From a bacterium (GTDB lineage Bacteria > Actinomycetota > Acidimicrobiia > Spongiisociales > ZC4RG35), in assembly GCA_024641285.1 (NCBI GenBank), contig JAHEDH010000010.1, forward strand, positions 1-43,266: a DNA stretch of 43,266 nt, given 5' to 3'. Made by a program: the position numbers and the translations under genes. Below are positions 9,418 through 21,868 of the stretch, piece after piece. Position 1 is the first letter of the stretch, and each line of letters begins with the position of its first letter. Under the pieces are notes generated by a model. That model saw only the letters and a program-made list of their open reading frames with translations, did not search any database and was not told where the DNA came from.

Positions 9418-9888
9418 ATGGCCGAAGTCAGGCGGGTTCGCCGCATCATCCGAAAGATCGACGCCTGGACCGTGTTCAAGGTGTCCTCGATCTTCTGGGC
9501 CGTGGCCGCGCTCGGACTCGTACTCGGCCTGATCATGTTCTGGTCCATCGTCACGGCGTCCGGGATTCCCGAGAAGATCACCGACTTCCTCGTGACCATC
9601 ACGCTCGTCGACGAAGGCAGCAACCCCTTCGGCGACGACGACGCCTTCTTCCGGCTCGCACTGTTCGGTTCGATCGCATGGGCGATCCTCGGGTGCGGCC
9701 TCACGACCCTCTCAGCCGTGATGTACAACCTGATCTCCGACGTCGTCGGCGGCGTCGAGATCGTCGTCCTGGAGGAGACACTCCAGCCCACGCTCACCCC
9801 GCTGGCGCCATCACAGGGCGGCTACATCACCACGACCGACATCACCGAGATCCCAACTCAGGAAAACCCGGTCACGACCCGTCGGTGA
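9418..9888 (+). CDS. DUF3566 family membrane protein
   Basis: 156 aa with two membrane segments (residues ~22-48, FKVSSIFWAVAALGLVLGLIM onward, and ~82-105, FRLALFGSIAWAILGCGLTTL). A basic cytoplasmic N-terminus (VRRVRRIIRKIDAW) and the position of the conserved WTVFKVS motif fit DUF3566, a family typically encoded next to gyrA in actinobacteria. Its function is unknown. ATG 9418 follows CAGGAG at 7 nt. The tail after ~110 is acidic and Thr-rich. Its last 17 nt overlap the convergent gene at 9872-10483. Confidence 0.8.
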   Translation: MAEVRRVRRIIRKIDAWTVFKVSSIFWAVAALGLVLGLIMFWSIVTASGIPEKITDFLVTITLVDEGSNPFGDDDAFFRLALFGSIAWAILGCGLTTLSAVMYNLISDVVGGVEIVVLEETLQPTLTPLAPSQGGYITTTDITEIPTQENPVTTRR

Positions 9889-10483
9889 CCGCCTCGGCGA
9901 TCAGCACACCCATCGACTGAACCCGATCGAGGTATTGGTCGGCCCGCTCCCACACCGGCCCGACGTGATCACCGAGCAGGGCGCCGGCAGCCAGACACAC
10001 ACCGGACAGAAAGAGGACGTCGTCGACGACCGCGATCGTCTCATGGCCATCGGCAACGACCACGCCGGCATACTGCGAGGACACCGGGCACAGCATGACG
10101 CCTTCGGACTTCGTGGCACGTCGCACCGCTCCCACCGGAGCGGGAAACACGGCGTAGGGCCCGGTGCCCGGCTCGTCGGAGGTCACCGTCCGATCCATCG
10201 AGACCCGGTCGCCGCTGAGACGGGTGGCGAGAGAACGCGCCAACCCGGTGAGGCCGGCAAACCCGACGACTCCGGACCCGTCGGGAGTGACGTTCCGAAC
10301 CTCCGTCGCCGGGCCGACGAGGACATCGAAGCCGCCGGAGTCCTTGGTGCGCATGACCCGACCGCCCCACGACTTCGGTGGTGACTTGCCGATGAGGCCG
10401 ACCATCGTCACGAGAGGAGACGATGCGAGGCTGGCCGCGGCGCGAGAGTGCACCTCATCGACGGGATCCACAGCCACTCGCAC
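9872..10483 (-). CDS. Unrecognised protein between gyrA and the DUF3566 gene
   Basis: 203 aa from GTG 10483. An open frame continues to ATG 10549, but TAGCGT lies exactly 7 nt before GTG 10483, and the protein from there begins with a beta-strand (VRVAVDPVDEVHSRAAASLA). Alternating short strands and Gly-rich turns (VVGFAGLTGLARSLATRL, GVVVADGHETIAVVDDVLFLSG) suggest an alpha/beta fold. There is no signal peptide and no clear membrane helix. No family or catalytic motif is recognised. It is convergent with, and overlaps by 17 nt, the DUF3566 gene. Third-position GC looks like its neighbours, so it is probably native and expressed. Confidence 0.6.
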   Translation of the reverse strand: MRVAVDPVDEVHSRAAASLASSPLVTMVGLIGKSPPKSWGGRVMRTKDSGGFDVLVGPATEVRNVTPDGSGVVGFAGLTGLARSLATRLSGDRVSMDRTVTSDEPGTGPYAVFPAPVGAVRRATKSEGVMLCPVSSQYAGVVVADGHETIAVVDDVLFLSGVCLAAGALLGDHVGPVWERADQYLDRVQSMGVLIAEAVTDGS

Positions 10484-10490
10484 CCGAAGA

Positions 10491-10496
10491 ACGCTA
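10491..10496 (-). promoter_or_regulatory. -10 box of leaderless unknown gene
   Basis: TAGCGT on the minus strand, 7 nt before GTG 10483. No Shine-Dalgarno is present in the interval. Confidence 0.45.
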
Positions 10497-10567
10497 ATCG
10501 GCCCCGAAGATGTCCCCAGATCCGCCGTTCTCACCGACACCGCGACCATCCATGCGGTTCACGTATC

Positions 10568-10745
10568 TGTGGATAACTCTGTGGAATATCGCGTTCCTGT
10601 AACGCGACGCTACAACGCGGGTCTCCCTGAAGATCTCAACGGTGAAGGGGTGTTTCCCGTCGCGAGCCGCCGACGATCAGACGGTTCGGATCACGGACCG
10701 CTCCAACCCGCTCAGTCTCCACAGATTTGTCCACAGATGTCCACA
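10568..10745. other. Cluster of five DnaA-box-like sites downstream of gyrA
   Basis: The 224-bp gap 10550-10773 contains TGTGGATAA (10568-10576, a perfect consensus box), TGTGGAATA (10580-10588), GTCTCCACA (10715-10723), TTGTCCACA (10727-10735, the typical actinobacterial box) and ATGTCCACA (10737-10745). It lies ~7.5 kb from the dnaA-dnaN gap. It may titrate DnaA or be an accessory origin element. The boxes are seen directly; the role is inferred. Confidence 0.55.
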
Positions 10746-10758
10746 AGTTACATCTGTG
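10732..10758 (-). terminator. Hairpin just downstream of gyrA
   Basis: A perfect 9-bp inverted repeat (CACAGATGT / ACATCTGTG) with a 9-nt loop, 16 nt past the gyrA stop in the direction of transcription. There is no U-tract, so it may be a weak or Rho-assisted terminator or an mRNA end protector. It also contains a DnaA-box-like site. Confidence 0.35.
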
Positions 10759-10773
10759 TCATTCCTCTGGGGA

Positions 10774-13227
<2,454 letters not shown>

Positions 13228-13251
13228 TGCTGACTCCAGTGTTGGTAGAGA

Positions 13252-13276
13252 AGTTGACAGTTGACAGTTGACAGTT
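13252..13276. repeat. Heptamer array A (unit AGTTGAC), gyrA leader
   Basis: Three exact AGTTGAC units plus a partial fourth; degenerate units at both ends extend it to about 35 bp (13245-13279). It lies 25 nt upstream of the gyrA start and is complementary to array B. Confidence 0.85.
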
Positions 13277-13360
13277 CCCCCGCGGTCGCATGGAACGTGC
13301 GACCGAGAGGTGGACGTCATGTCGACTCGAACGCCACAATGCTCGATGACGGTCAGAGCA

Positions 13361-13392
13361 GAACTGTGAACTTTGAACTGTGAACTGTGAAC

Positions 13393-13395
<3 letters not shown>
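13361..13395. repeat. Heptamer array B (unit GAACTGT), abutting the gyrB stop
   Basis: Five consecutive heptamers: three GAACTGT, one GAACTTT and a last GAACTCA that contains the gyrB stop codon (complement of 13393-13395). In the gyrBA transcript, B and A can pair over at least 13 of 14 positions, enclosing an ~84-nt loop. Confidence 0.85.
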
Positions 13396-15312
<1,917 letters not shown>

Positions 15313-15527
15313 TCACTGGCTGGCGGATCGGTCGACACCGACGTGAACGGTCGGTTCCCCCTGTTTCATCGGTGCGCAATGCTCATGAGCTCGGGCGAGC
15401 AATTCATTCGGTGATGTGAGCGTGGCGGCGTTCGACGGTCACGTCCGGAACCGTTCTACGGCACACCGGGCGCGCGCTGTCCGTGATTGGGTTTCGGGGC
15501 CGAGACGGGTCGAAATTCACTGTTGTA

Positions 15528-15556
15528 ATTCTAGCGGTTTCCGACCCGTCGCCCAA
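15528..15556 (-). promoter_or_regulatory. Promoter of gyrBA
   Basis: On the minus strand TTGGGC (15556-15551), a 17-nt spacer and TAGAAT (15533-15528). Transcription would start near 15521, ~218 nt before gyrB. The rest of the 338-bp gap 15304-15641 shows no gene or clear RNA structure. Confidence 0.6.
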
Positions 15557-15641
15557 GCTTCCAGCGAGCGCTGGAGAGCCGAATGGCGCGGTCACGGGGT
15601 ACTGGTCGAGACGGTGGGTCAACGAGGCCGCCACCCATGCG

Positions 15642-15995
15642 TCAGCCGCTGTGTCGGCTCGGTGGTTTCACGACCACCTCGCCGACGGTTCCGTCGCCCA
15701 ACTGGGCGTTGAGACGGTGCGCCAGGCCGGTGGTCCCGTAGCGAAGCATTGCCACGGCCTGCGGGCTCGAAGCCTCCAGCACCAGTTTCTTGCCGTGCAT
15801 CCCGATCGGAGTGGTCTGGGTGCCCCACGGCGTTCCTGACAACTCGACCCACTCGTCGCGAATCCGATTCCACACCGACGCCTCCACGACGCCCAGCCGA
15901 TCCATCAGCCGGCGGAGCGTGTCGTCGATCGGCAGCGGCTCGCTCCTGCCCCGCTTCGGTGGCGTCACGTCATCATCCGCGTACGACCTCACCAC
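15642..15995 (-). CDS. DUF721 (DciA-like) protein
   Basis: 117 aa. The DUF721 core runs from DTLRRLMDRLGV to the end (VWNRIRDEWVELSGTPWGTQTTP, LVLEASSPQAVAMLRYGTTGLAHRLNAQLG). DUF721 includes DciA, the ancestral replicative-helicase loader/operator, and in actinobacteria the gene lies between recF and gyrB as here. A role in loading DnaB at the nearby origin is inferred from the family. GTG 15995 follows GGGGGA and overlaps the recF 3' end by 23 nt; ATG 16031 is an alternative with a 59-nt overlap. Confidence 0.82.
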   Translation of the reverse strand: MVRSYADDDVTPPKRGRSEPLPIDDTLRRLMDRLGVVEASVWNRIRDEWVELSGTPWGTQTTPIGMHGKKLVLEASSPQAVAMLRYGTTGLAHRLNAQLGDGTVGEVVVKPPSRHSG

Positions 15996-17070
15996 CGGTG
16001 ATCCCCCACGGGACCCCCTCGAGCGGGACATCGGAGGGGTCCGCGGTCGTCACGAGCGTTTGAGCCTCGGGCAGCGCCAGGGTGAGGGCGGCGGACCGCT
16101 TCGGATCGAGCTCGGAGTACACATCGTCGAGCAGCAGGATCGGCGGCCGATCGATGAGATCCGTGATGGCCCGATGGGACGCCACTCGGAGGCTCAGGGT
16201 CAGGGTGCGCTGCTCACCCTGACTGGCGTGAAAGCGGGAATCGTGACCGTCCAGCAGGAGGATCGGCTCGTCGCGGTGTGGCCCGACCGTCGTCACCCGC
16301 CGCTCCCGATCACGCCTCCTGGACTCCGACAGCGCCTCTGACAGCCGCTGAGCGAACTCCGCAGGCGAGACTCTGGCGTCGAGCTCACCCTTCCAACCCG
16401 AGAGGTAGTCGAATTCCACTGCGGCGTCGGATGCGGAGATGTCGGCATGAACCGAGGAGACGTGGTCTCTGATGGCATCCACCGTCCGCGCCCGGCGGGC
16501 CATGACCTTGCCGCCGGCGTGAGCCATCCGCTCGTCCCAGACGCCCAGCGTGACGTCATCGCGGTCGTTCTGCTTCAGGAAGGCATTGCGTTGCCGGAGC
16601 GCCCGTTCGAAGTCGGCCTGATCGAGGTGGGAACCGGGCCACAGCTGCACGGCCGTTGCATCGAGGAAGTCGCGACGATACCCAGGCCCGCGTTTGATGA
16701 TGTCGAGGTCCTCGGGGAGGAAGGTGACGAAGCGCACGTGGCCGAGGAGATCGGAGGTGCGAGCCAGCCTCTGCGTGTTGATCCTCGCCTGCCTGCCGCC
16801 TCGTCCCCGCAGTTCGAGCTCGATCAGCGCCTCGGATGGGCCCGACGTGACCTGACCCCGGATGTACGCACGCTCGAAGTCGAAGCCCACCAGCGCGTGA
16901 TCCGGTGCTCCGCGGAAGGATCGAAGTGATCCCAGATACCCGACCGCCTCCAACAGGTTGGTCTTCCCGGCACCGTTGCGGCCGACGATGACATTCACAC
17001 CCGGGTCGGGCTGCCACTCGAGCCGGCCGTACGACCGAAATCCGGCCAGCGTCAGCCAGTCGAGCCGCAA
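15973..17070 (-). CDS. recF: DNA replication and repair protein RecF
   Basis: 365 aa, the usual length. An SMC-like ATPase that binds gapped DNA and helps RecR/RecO load RecA. Walker A is GRNGAGKTNLLEA, the ABC signature SQGEQRTLTLSLRVA and Walker B ILLLDDVYSELD. The family N-terminus (LRLDWLTLAGFRSYGRLEW) starts at TTG 17070, one base after the dnaN stop; the in-frame start at 17196 lies inside dnaN and adds a non-conserved extension. The dnaN-recF-DUF721 spacing indicates translational coupling. Confidence 0.95.
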   Translation of the reverse strand: MRLDWLTLAGFRSYGRLEWQPDPGVNVIVGRNGAGKTNLLEAVGYLGSLRSFRGAPDHALVGFDFERAYIRGQVTSGPSEALIELELRGRGGRQARINTQRLARTSDLLGHVRFVTFLPEDLDIIKRGPGYRRDFLDATAVQLWPGSHLDQADFERALRQRNAFLKQNDRDDVTLGVWDERMAHAGGKVMARRARTVDAIRDHVSSVHADISASDAAVEFDYLSGWKGELDARVSPAEFAQRLSEALSESRRRDRERRVTTVGPHRDEPILLLDGHDSRFHASQGEQRTLTLSLRVASHRAITDLIDRPPILLLDDVYSELDPKRSAALTLALPEAQTLVTTADPSDVPLEGVPWGITGGEVVRG

Positions 17071-17071
17071 C

Positions 17072-18151
17072 TCAGATCCGGACGGGCATGAGCAGGTAGA
17101 GGAAGCCAGGATCGTCAGCGCTGTCGAGCACGCTCGGCTTGAGACCGTCGATGAGCTGGAGCCGGACCGAGCCACCGGAGATCGCCGACACACCATCGGA
17201 CAGGTAGCGCGGATTGAAGGCGATCTCGAGCTCTTCGGTGCCCGAGAACGCTCCTTCGAGGAACTCTTTCTCCGCTCCCACGTCCTGCCGGCTGACCGCG
17301 ATCTCGACTCCCCCGGTGTTGATCTTCAACCGAACCGGGATGTGGTCCTCGGCGACGAGCGCCACACGACCCAGCGCCTCGAGCAGCCCGCCGCGATCGA
17401 CGATCAGCTCGTTCGGATAGCTATCGGGCAACAGGCTCTGATACTTCGGGAAGGTCCCCTCGATCATCCGGAGCCGGAGCGTTCCCCGATCCGATGAGAA
17501 GACACCCTCCCGACCGTCCAGTGAGACCTGGACCTTCGAGGCGCCGACGGTCCGGGGCAGCTCGCGCAGACCCCGGGCCGGGATGAGACCAGAGCCCTCG
17601 ATGCCCACGCCGGGCAGGTCGCGCACGGCCAAACGGTAGGAGTCGGTCGAAACGAGCCTGACGCCGTCCTCGGTCGACTCGAACAACACGCCGGTGAGGA
17701 TCGGTCGGGCGGCATCGGTCGAAGCCGCCGTGGTCACCTGTGCGATCGCCCCGGCGAGGGCTTCGCCGTCGACCTCGGTTCCGGGAAGCGAGGTCTGGCT
17801 GATCTCCGGGAAGTCATCCAGCCCGAGTTGCTTCAGCGAGAACCTGGGCCCGCTCCCGAGAATCTCGACGTCGCCGTCCTCGGCTCCGATGGTGACCTGG
17901 CCGGCCGGCATCTTGCGGACCGCCTGTTCCAGGATCTTGCCGGGGATCACCGCAGCGCCCTCTTGGAGCGTCTCGACCTCGGTCTGGGTCTGAACCGTCA
18001 TCTCTAGGTCCGTTCCGGTGACGCGCAGCGACGACCCGCTCACTTCACACTTGAGACCCTGGAGGACCGGAAGTGCCGATCGGGTTCCGACGGCACGGTT
18101 CGCCCTGGAGAAGACATCTCCGAGATCGTCTCGCTCTGCTCTGATACGCAC
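17072..18151 (-). CDS. dnaN: DNA polymerase III sliding clamp (beta subunit)
   Basis: 359 aa made of three clamp folds. The N-terminus (RIRAERDDLGDVFSRANRAV) and C-terminus (SADDPGFLYLLMPVRI) are typical. It forms a ring dimer that tethers DNA polymerase III and other DNA enzymes. The start is GTG 18151 with AAGGGA 9 nt upstream. It is separated from dnaA by a 191-bp gap carrying DnaA boxes, and is followed after one base by recF. Confidence 0.96.
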   Translation of the reverse strand: MRIRAERDDLGDVFSRANRAVGTRSALPVLQGLKCEVSGSSLRVTGTDLEMTVQTQTEVETLQEGAAVIPGKILEQAVRKMPAGQVTIGAEDGDVEILGSGPRFSLKQLGLDDFPEISQTSLPGTEVDGEALAGAIAQVTTAASTDAARPILTGVLFESTEDGVRLVSTDSYRLAVRDLPGVGIEGSGLIPARGLRELPRTVGASKVQVSLDGREGVFSSDRGTLRLRMIEGTFPKYQSLLPDSYPNELIVDRGGLLEALGRVALVAEDHIPVRLKINTGGVEIAVSRQDVGAEKEFLEGAFSGTEELEIAFNPRYLSDGVSAISGGSVRLQLIDGLKPSVLDSADDPGFLYLLMPVRI

Positions 18152-18342
18152 AGGGATTGTTCCCTTCTTCTATCTCTTGTTGTTTTCTTGAAATACTCAG
18201 TAGTGGTAGTAGGGGCTGTGGATTGTGGATGAATCCATCGATCCTCAGCCCCTAAGGGCGATTCTGGTCGATCCGGGGTGTGGATGGAATCCTTTCCGAT
18301 CCACAGGCCGATGCGGCCCTGCGGAGAGCCTGTGGATGACGG
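18152..18342. other. Candidate replication origin (oriC), dnaA-dnaN gap
   Basis: Five DnaA-box-like sites: TGTGGATTG (18217-18225), TGTGGATGA (18224-18232), TGTGGATGG (18279-18287), CGATCCACA (18297-18305, reverse) and TGTGGATGA (18331-18339). Next to them 18165-18210 is unusually T/A-rich for this sequence and could be the unwinding element. Mycobacterium and Streptomyces have oriC in this same gap. No GATC-type regulation is expected in this phylum. Confidence 0.65.
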
Positions 18343-19737
18343 TCATCTTTTCCTCAGGCTCTGTGAGAGTTCTGACACCCGGTCGAAGACCTCGCGATCG
18401 GTCTGCATGACGGACTTGACCTTCTCGATCGCATGCATGACCGTCGTGTGGTCGCGGGATCCGAAGTGCGCCCCGATCTTCGGGAGCGAGAGATCGGTGT
18501 GCTCCCTGCAGAGATACATGGCCACCTGACGGCATCGGGCGAGCGGCTGTTTACGCGACGGACCTTCGAGATCGTCCATCGTGTAGCCCCAGGCGGCGGC
18601 CGTAGCGGCGATGATCTCCGGGGCGTTGACGGCCTTCGATTCGTGACCGGGAAGCATGTCCTGGAGTACCCGCTCGGCCATGGGAAGGCTGGTGTGCTCC
18701 CCCGTCAGCGAGGCGAACGCCGTCACTCGGGTCAGTGCCCCCTCCAACTCCCGGATGTTGTCCGAAACCAAGCCGGCGATGAATTCGAGCACGTCCAGCG
18801 GAATCGGCATGGCGGCGTACTCGGCGTTGCGGCGCAGGATGGCCAGCCGGGTCTCGACGTCCGGCGGCTGGATGTCGGTCAGGAGTCCCCATTCGAATCG
18901 GCTGCGGAGCCGGTCCTCCAGTGTCACCAGATTGCGGGGGTGCCGATCGGACGTGATCACGATCTGTTTGCCCGACTCGTACAGGCTGTTGAAGGTGTGG
19001 AAGAACTCCTCGAGGATCTGCTCTTTGCCATCGAAGAACTGGACATCGTCGAGCAGCAGGATGTCGGTCGTCCGGTATCGGGTCTTGAACTCGTCGGTCT
19101 TCTTTCGCCGGATCGAGTTGATGAAGTCCGTCAAGAAGGTCTCGGATGTGACGTAGCGGACCTCCATGCCCGGATACATCTCGAGCGCCTGATAGCCGAT
19201 CGCGTTGAGGAGATGCGTTTTGCCGAGGCCGGCGTTGCCGTGGATGAACAGCGGGTTGTAGTTACGCCCGGGCTGTTCGGCGACCGCCATGGCCGCTGCG
19301 CTGGCGAATCGGTTCGATTGACCGACGACGAAGTTTTCGAATCGGTACTTCCTCACCAGCCTGGCCACCCGCTCGGGAGCGGGTGGTGCGGTCGGCAGTG
19401 GATCCGTGCTCCGCCTGCCGTACTCCATCGGCAGGGGCTCGTCGTCGGAGGGTTCCCCGATCGTGTACTCCAACTCCACTTCGCTGCCGTATGCGGTGAG
19501 GCATGCCTGTTCGATGTGCTGGCCGTGTTTGTCCATGACCCAGCGAAGGTGGAAATCGCTCGGGGCGCGCAGGGTCAGCCGCTGCCCGTCGAACGACGGC
19601 TCCAGTCGCTGGATCCACGTCTGCCAGGCTCCCGGGGTCACCTGTGATTGCATCACTTCGGTGAACCTGAGCCATTGTTCGCTCGTGACGATCTGCCCGC
19701 GATCGGGCAGTCCGTCGATCGGATGTGTCTGTGTCAA
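18343..19737 (-). CDS. dnaA: Chromosomal replication initiator DnaA
   Basis: 464 aa. Domain I (WLRFTEVMQSQVTPGAWQTWI) is followed by a short linker and AAA+ domain III with Walker A GNAGLGKTHLLNAIG, Walker B ILLLDDVQFF and sensor regions. Domain IV binds DNA with the DnaA signature HFGSRDHTTVMHAI. It opens oriC and recruits the helicase. TTG 19737 is chosen because a strong AGGAGGAG sequence lies 7 nt upstream; GTG 19755 would place that sequence inside the coding region. DnaA boxes flank the gene on both sides, consistent with autoregulation. Confidence 0.96.
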   Translation of the reverse strand: MTQTHPIDGLPDRGQIVTSEQWLRFTEVMQSQVTPGAWQTWIQRLEPSFDGQRLTLRAPSDFHLRWVMDKHGQHIEQACLTAYGSEVELEYTIGEPSDDEPLPMEYGRRSTDPLPTAPPAPERVARLVRKYRFENFVVGQSNRFASAAAMAVAEQPGRNYNPLFIHGNAGLGKTHLLNAIGYQALEMYPGMEVRYVTSETFLTDFINSIRRKKTDEFKTRYRTTDILLLDDVQFFDGKEQILEEFFHTFNSLYESGKQIVITSDRHPRNLVTLEDRLRSRFEWGLLTDIQPPDVETRLAILRRNAEYAAMPIPLDVLEFIAGLVSDNIRELEGALTRVTAFASLTGEHTSLPMAERVLQDMLPGHESKAVNAPEIIAATAAAWGYTMDDLEGPSRKQPLARCRQVAMYLCREHTDLSLPKIGAHFGSRDHTTVMHAIEKVKSVMQTDREVFDRVSELSQSLRKR

Positions 19738-20234
19738 CGGGGTGCTCCTCCTCACTCACTCCGTGCGCCGTTCGGCGCGCTATCCACAAAGCAGTCCACA
19801 CATGTGGAGAAGTGGGGGTGTCGCGCGGAGCGGCTGTGAAACTGTTCAGTTGTCTTCTGCTCTGCGCGAGCCGAGCGGATTCGGTGCGGGGAAGTCACCG
19901 TGACCTCCGCTCTCCGAGGGCGAATATAGAGCCGAGACCGGCCGGGCTTCAAGAGCGCGAACATCGCCTGCAATGGCGAGTTTCGCGACGGGCCCGACCG
20001 GCAGAACAGCCAGGTGCCACCGATGGTTTTCGGGTTGGCCCGAGGGGTCGGAAGTGGTCGATTGACCGGCTGTGTCGCCGAAAAGGGCCCTTGGTGAAGT
20101 TTCGCGAGGTTGTGGATAAACTTCGCGACCCGGTGCTCGCTTTGACAATGCGTCCACCTCGCCCGTAGCCTCAAGCCGTCAGTTTCCACGTCTCGGAAAC
20201 AACCGCTGACACCCTCCATCCCGGAAGATTCATC
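19738..20234. promoter_or_regulatory. dnaA-rpmH divergent intergenic region with DnaA boxes
   Basis: The 497-bp region holds CTATCCACA (19780-19788), CAGTCCACA (19792-19800) and a perfect TGTGGATAA (20111-20119). Three copies of YTTCGCGA occur at 19981-19988, 20100-20107 and 20121-20128, two of them flanking the last DnaA box. The rpmH promoter follows. No gene is supported here. It is a second candidate for part of oriC, or a DnaA-controlled divergent promoter region. Confidence 0.55.
20142..20171 (+). promoter_or_regulatory. Promoter of the rpmH operon
   Basis: TTGACA (20142-20147), 18-nt spacer, TAGCCT (20166-20171). It is the best consensus promoter in the window and is placed ~60 nt before rpmH, immediately after a perfect DnaA box. 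Confidence 0.75.
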
Positions 20235-20369
20235 ATGAAGAGAACATACCAACCAAAGGTCCGTCGTCGGAAGCGACGCCACGGGTTCCGACACCGGATG
20301 CGCACCCGCCAGGGACGAGCGATCATCAAGGCCCGTCGGGACAAGGGCCGCAAGCGGCTCGCCGCCTGA
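20235..20369 (+). CDS. rpmH: 50S ribosomal protein L34
   Basis: 44 aa starting [19 protein letters not shown] and ending [12 protein letters not shown], the almost invariant L34 sequence. It is strongly basic and part of the large ribosomal subunit. The ATG is preceded by GGAAG. First gene of the rightward operon rpmH-rnpA-yidD-yidC-jag. Confidence 0.98.
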   Translation: MKRTYQPKVRRRKRRHGFRHRMRTRQGRAIIKARRDKGRKRLAA

Positions 20370-20413
20370 TTCGAGCGATCGAATCCCTGAAATCGTCCCG
20401 GGAGTTCTCCCGC

Positions 20414-20698
20414 GTGATGCGAGCTGGCGTTCGTACGAGGTCAGGGCCGGTCACTGTGATCCGCCTCCGCACCGATCTGGGTCATCCCAGGATCGGGATC
20501 GTGGCGGGCAAACGGCTCGGGAATGCAGTCACCCGCAACCGGGTGAAGCGCAGGATCCGAGCGGCAGCGGCCGCAGCGACGCTCGATGCATCGACCGACT
20601 ACGTGATCGTGCCAACGCCAGACGCAACAACCGCCCGCTTCACCGACCTGGTGACAGCGATCGAGCTGGCCGCACGCTCCGAGGAAAGACACACGTGA
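20414..20698 (+). CDS. rnpA: Ribonuclease P protein component (start uncertain)
   Basis: Protein subunit of RNase P, which trims tRNA 5' ends. The RNR signature is clear: [20 protein letters not shown]. From GTG 20414 (GGGAG 9 nt upstream) the protein has 94 aa and lacks the usual first helix. The frame continues upstream to the rpmH stop and reads [14 protein letters not shown], a good match to the conserved RnpA N-terminus, yet no ATG, GTG or TTG exists in frame there. A non-standard start (CTG 20390, ATT 20369 or CTG 20366) is therefore likely. Its stop overlaps the yidD GTG. Confidence 0.88.
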   Translation: MMRAGVRTRSGPVTVIRLRTDLGHPRIGIVAGKRLGNAVTRNRVKRRIRAAAAAATLDASTDYVIVPTPDATTARFTDLVTAIELAARSEERHT

Positions 20699-20946
20699 AC
20701 GACCAGCGACGATTCAGCCCGGCAACACCGGCCGTGTGGCTGATCCGCGTCTACCAGCGCCTGTTCAGTCCGATGCTCGGCCGCAACTGCCGCTACTCCC
20801 CCACCTGTTCTGCCTACACCGCCGAGGCCCTCCAGGTCCACGGGCTCCTCCGTGGAACATGGATGGGCTTTCGTCGTATCGGCAGATGTCATCCGATGCA
20901 TCCGGGCGGCTATGACCCGGTTCCGACCCGTATGGAGATCAAATGA
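20695..20946 (+). CDS. yidD: Membrane protein insertion efficiency factor YidD
   Basis: 83 aa, the typical size. Conserved family sequence: [31 protein letters not shown], including the two Cys, then [16 protein letters not shown] small amphipathic membrane-associated protein assisting YidC. The GTG start overlaps the rnpA stop (GTGA), and its own stop overlaps the yidC start (ATGA), so translation is coupled. Confidence 0.95.
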   Translation: MNDQRRFSPATPAVWLIRVYQRLFSPMLGRNCRYSPTCSAYTAEALQVHGLLRGTWMGFRRIGRCHPMHPGGYDPVPTRMEIK

Positions 20947-21863
20947 GTTTCCTCGGCGATCTGTTCCACAGCCTCCAGGAGCTCCTGGCATTTGGGCTGG
21001 AGCGCTTCTATGACCTGATCCCGTCGTTCGGGATCAACATCATCATGTTGACCCTGACGATCAACTTCATCCTGTTCCCGTTGACGCTGCGCCAGACCAG
21101 GTCCACACGCGCCTTCCAGGAGATCCAGCCCGAGATCAAGCGGATCCAGAAGGAGTACAAGGACGATCCCGAGACGATGCAGAAAGAACTCATGCGCACT
21201 CAGCGTGAGGCTGGCGCCACTCCGGGTGGTTGTCTGTTGCCGATCCTGGTGCAGTCGCCGATCTGGTTTGCGCTCTTCCGGGTACTTCGCAACATCTCAT
21301 GGACCGCCAACGGCCAGCTCGAGCAGTTCAACACCGAGCCACTGCTCCACGCAGGCACTGCGCTGCGGGCAGCGGTTGAGCGCAACGACATCGACTTCCT
21401 CGGCATGCATCTGGGAACGAACATGAGCGAGGGCATCACGGCCGGCGGATGGGGTGCCCTTCCATATATTTCCATGTTGGTGCTGATGGTCGCCTCGCAG
21501 TACTTCCAGCAGTGGCATGCCCAGCGAGGTCAGACCAAGAAGAGCGATCTCACTCAGCAGCAGCGCCAGCAGCAGCAGACCCAACAGCTCATCACCCGCG
21601 GCCTCCCGCTCTTCATCGGGTTCGTGTCGTGGAACTTTCCCGCCGGCCTCGTGCTCTATTGGGCCACCTCGAACTTGTTCCGCGTCGGACAGCAGTTCGC
21701 TCTCTTTGCCATCGATGGACGACCCACTCCCCCATCGTCGGGTCCTCCCGACGGTGGGTCGCCGAAGAATCCTGATGATGGCGATGGTGACAACGGATCG
21801 AGTGCCAAGGGCTCGAAACCGCATCCGGTGTCACAGAAGAAGCAACGCCGCAGGAGGAAGTGA
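20943..21863 (+). CDS. yidC: Membrane protein insertase YidC/Oxa1
   Basis: 306 aa, the short Gram-positive form with five membrane helices and no large periplasmic domain. It has no visible lipobox. Family landmarks are [36 protein letters not shown] (cytoplasmic helical loop) and [22 protein letters not shown] (with the conserved Gln/Pro). It inserts inner-membrane proteins with or without SecYEG. A glutamine-rich cytoplasmic loop (residues ~198-216) and a Pro/Gly/Lys-rich tail ending in QKKQRRRRK, likely to touch the ribosome, are notable. Confidence 0.95.
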   Translation: MSFLGDLFHSLQELLAFGLERFYDLIPSFGINIIMLTLTINFILFPLTLRQTRSTRAFQEIQPEIKRIQKEYKDDPETMQKELMRTQREAGATPGGCLLPILVQSPIWFALFRVLRNISWTANGQLEQFNTEPLLHAGTALRAAVERNDIDFLGMHLGTNMSEGITAGGWGALPYISMLVLMVASQYFQQWHAQRGQTKKSDLTQQQRQQQQTQQLITRGLPLFIGFVSWNFPAGLVLYWATSNLFRVGQQFALFAIDGRPTPPSSGPPDGGSPKNPDDGDGDNGSSAKGSKPHPVSQKKQRRRRK

Positions 21864-21868
21864 TCAGG

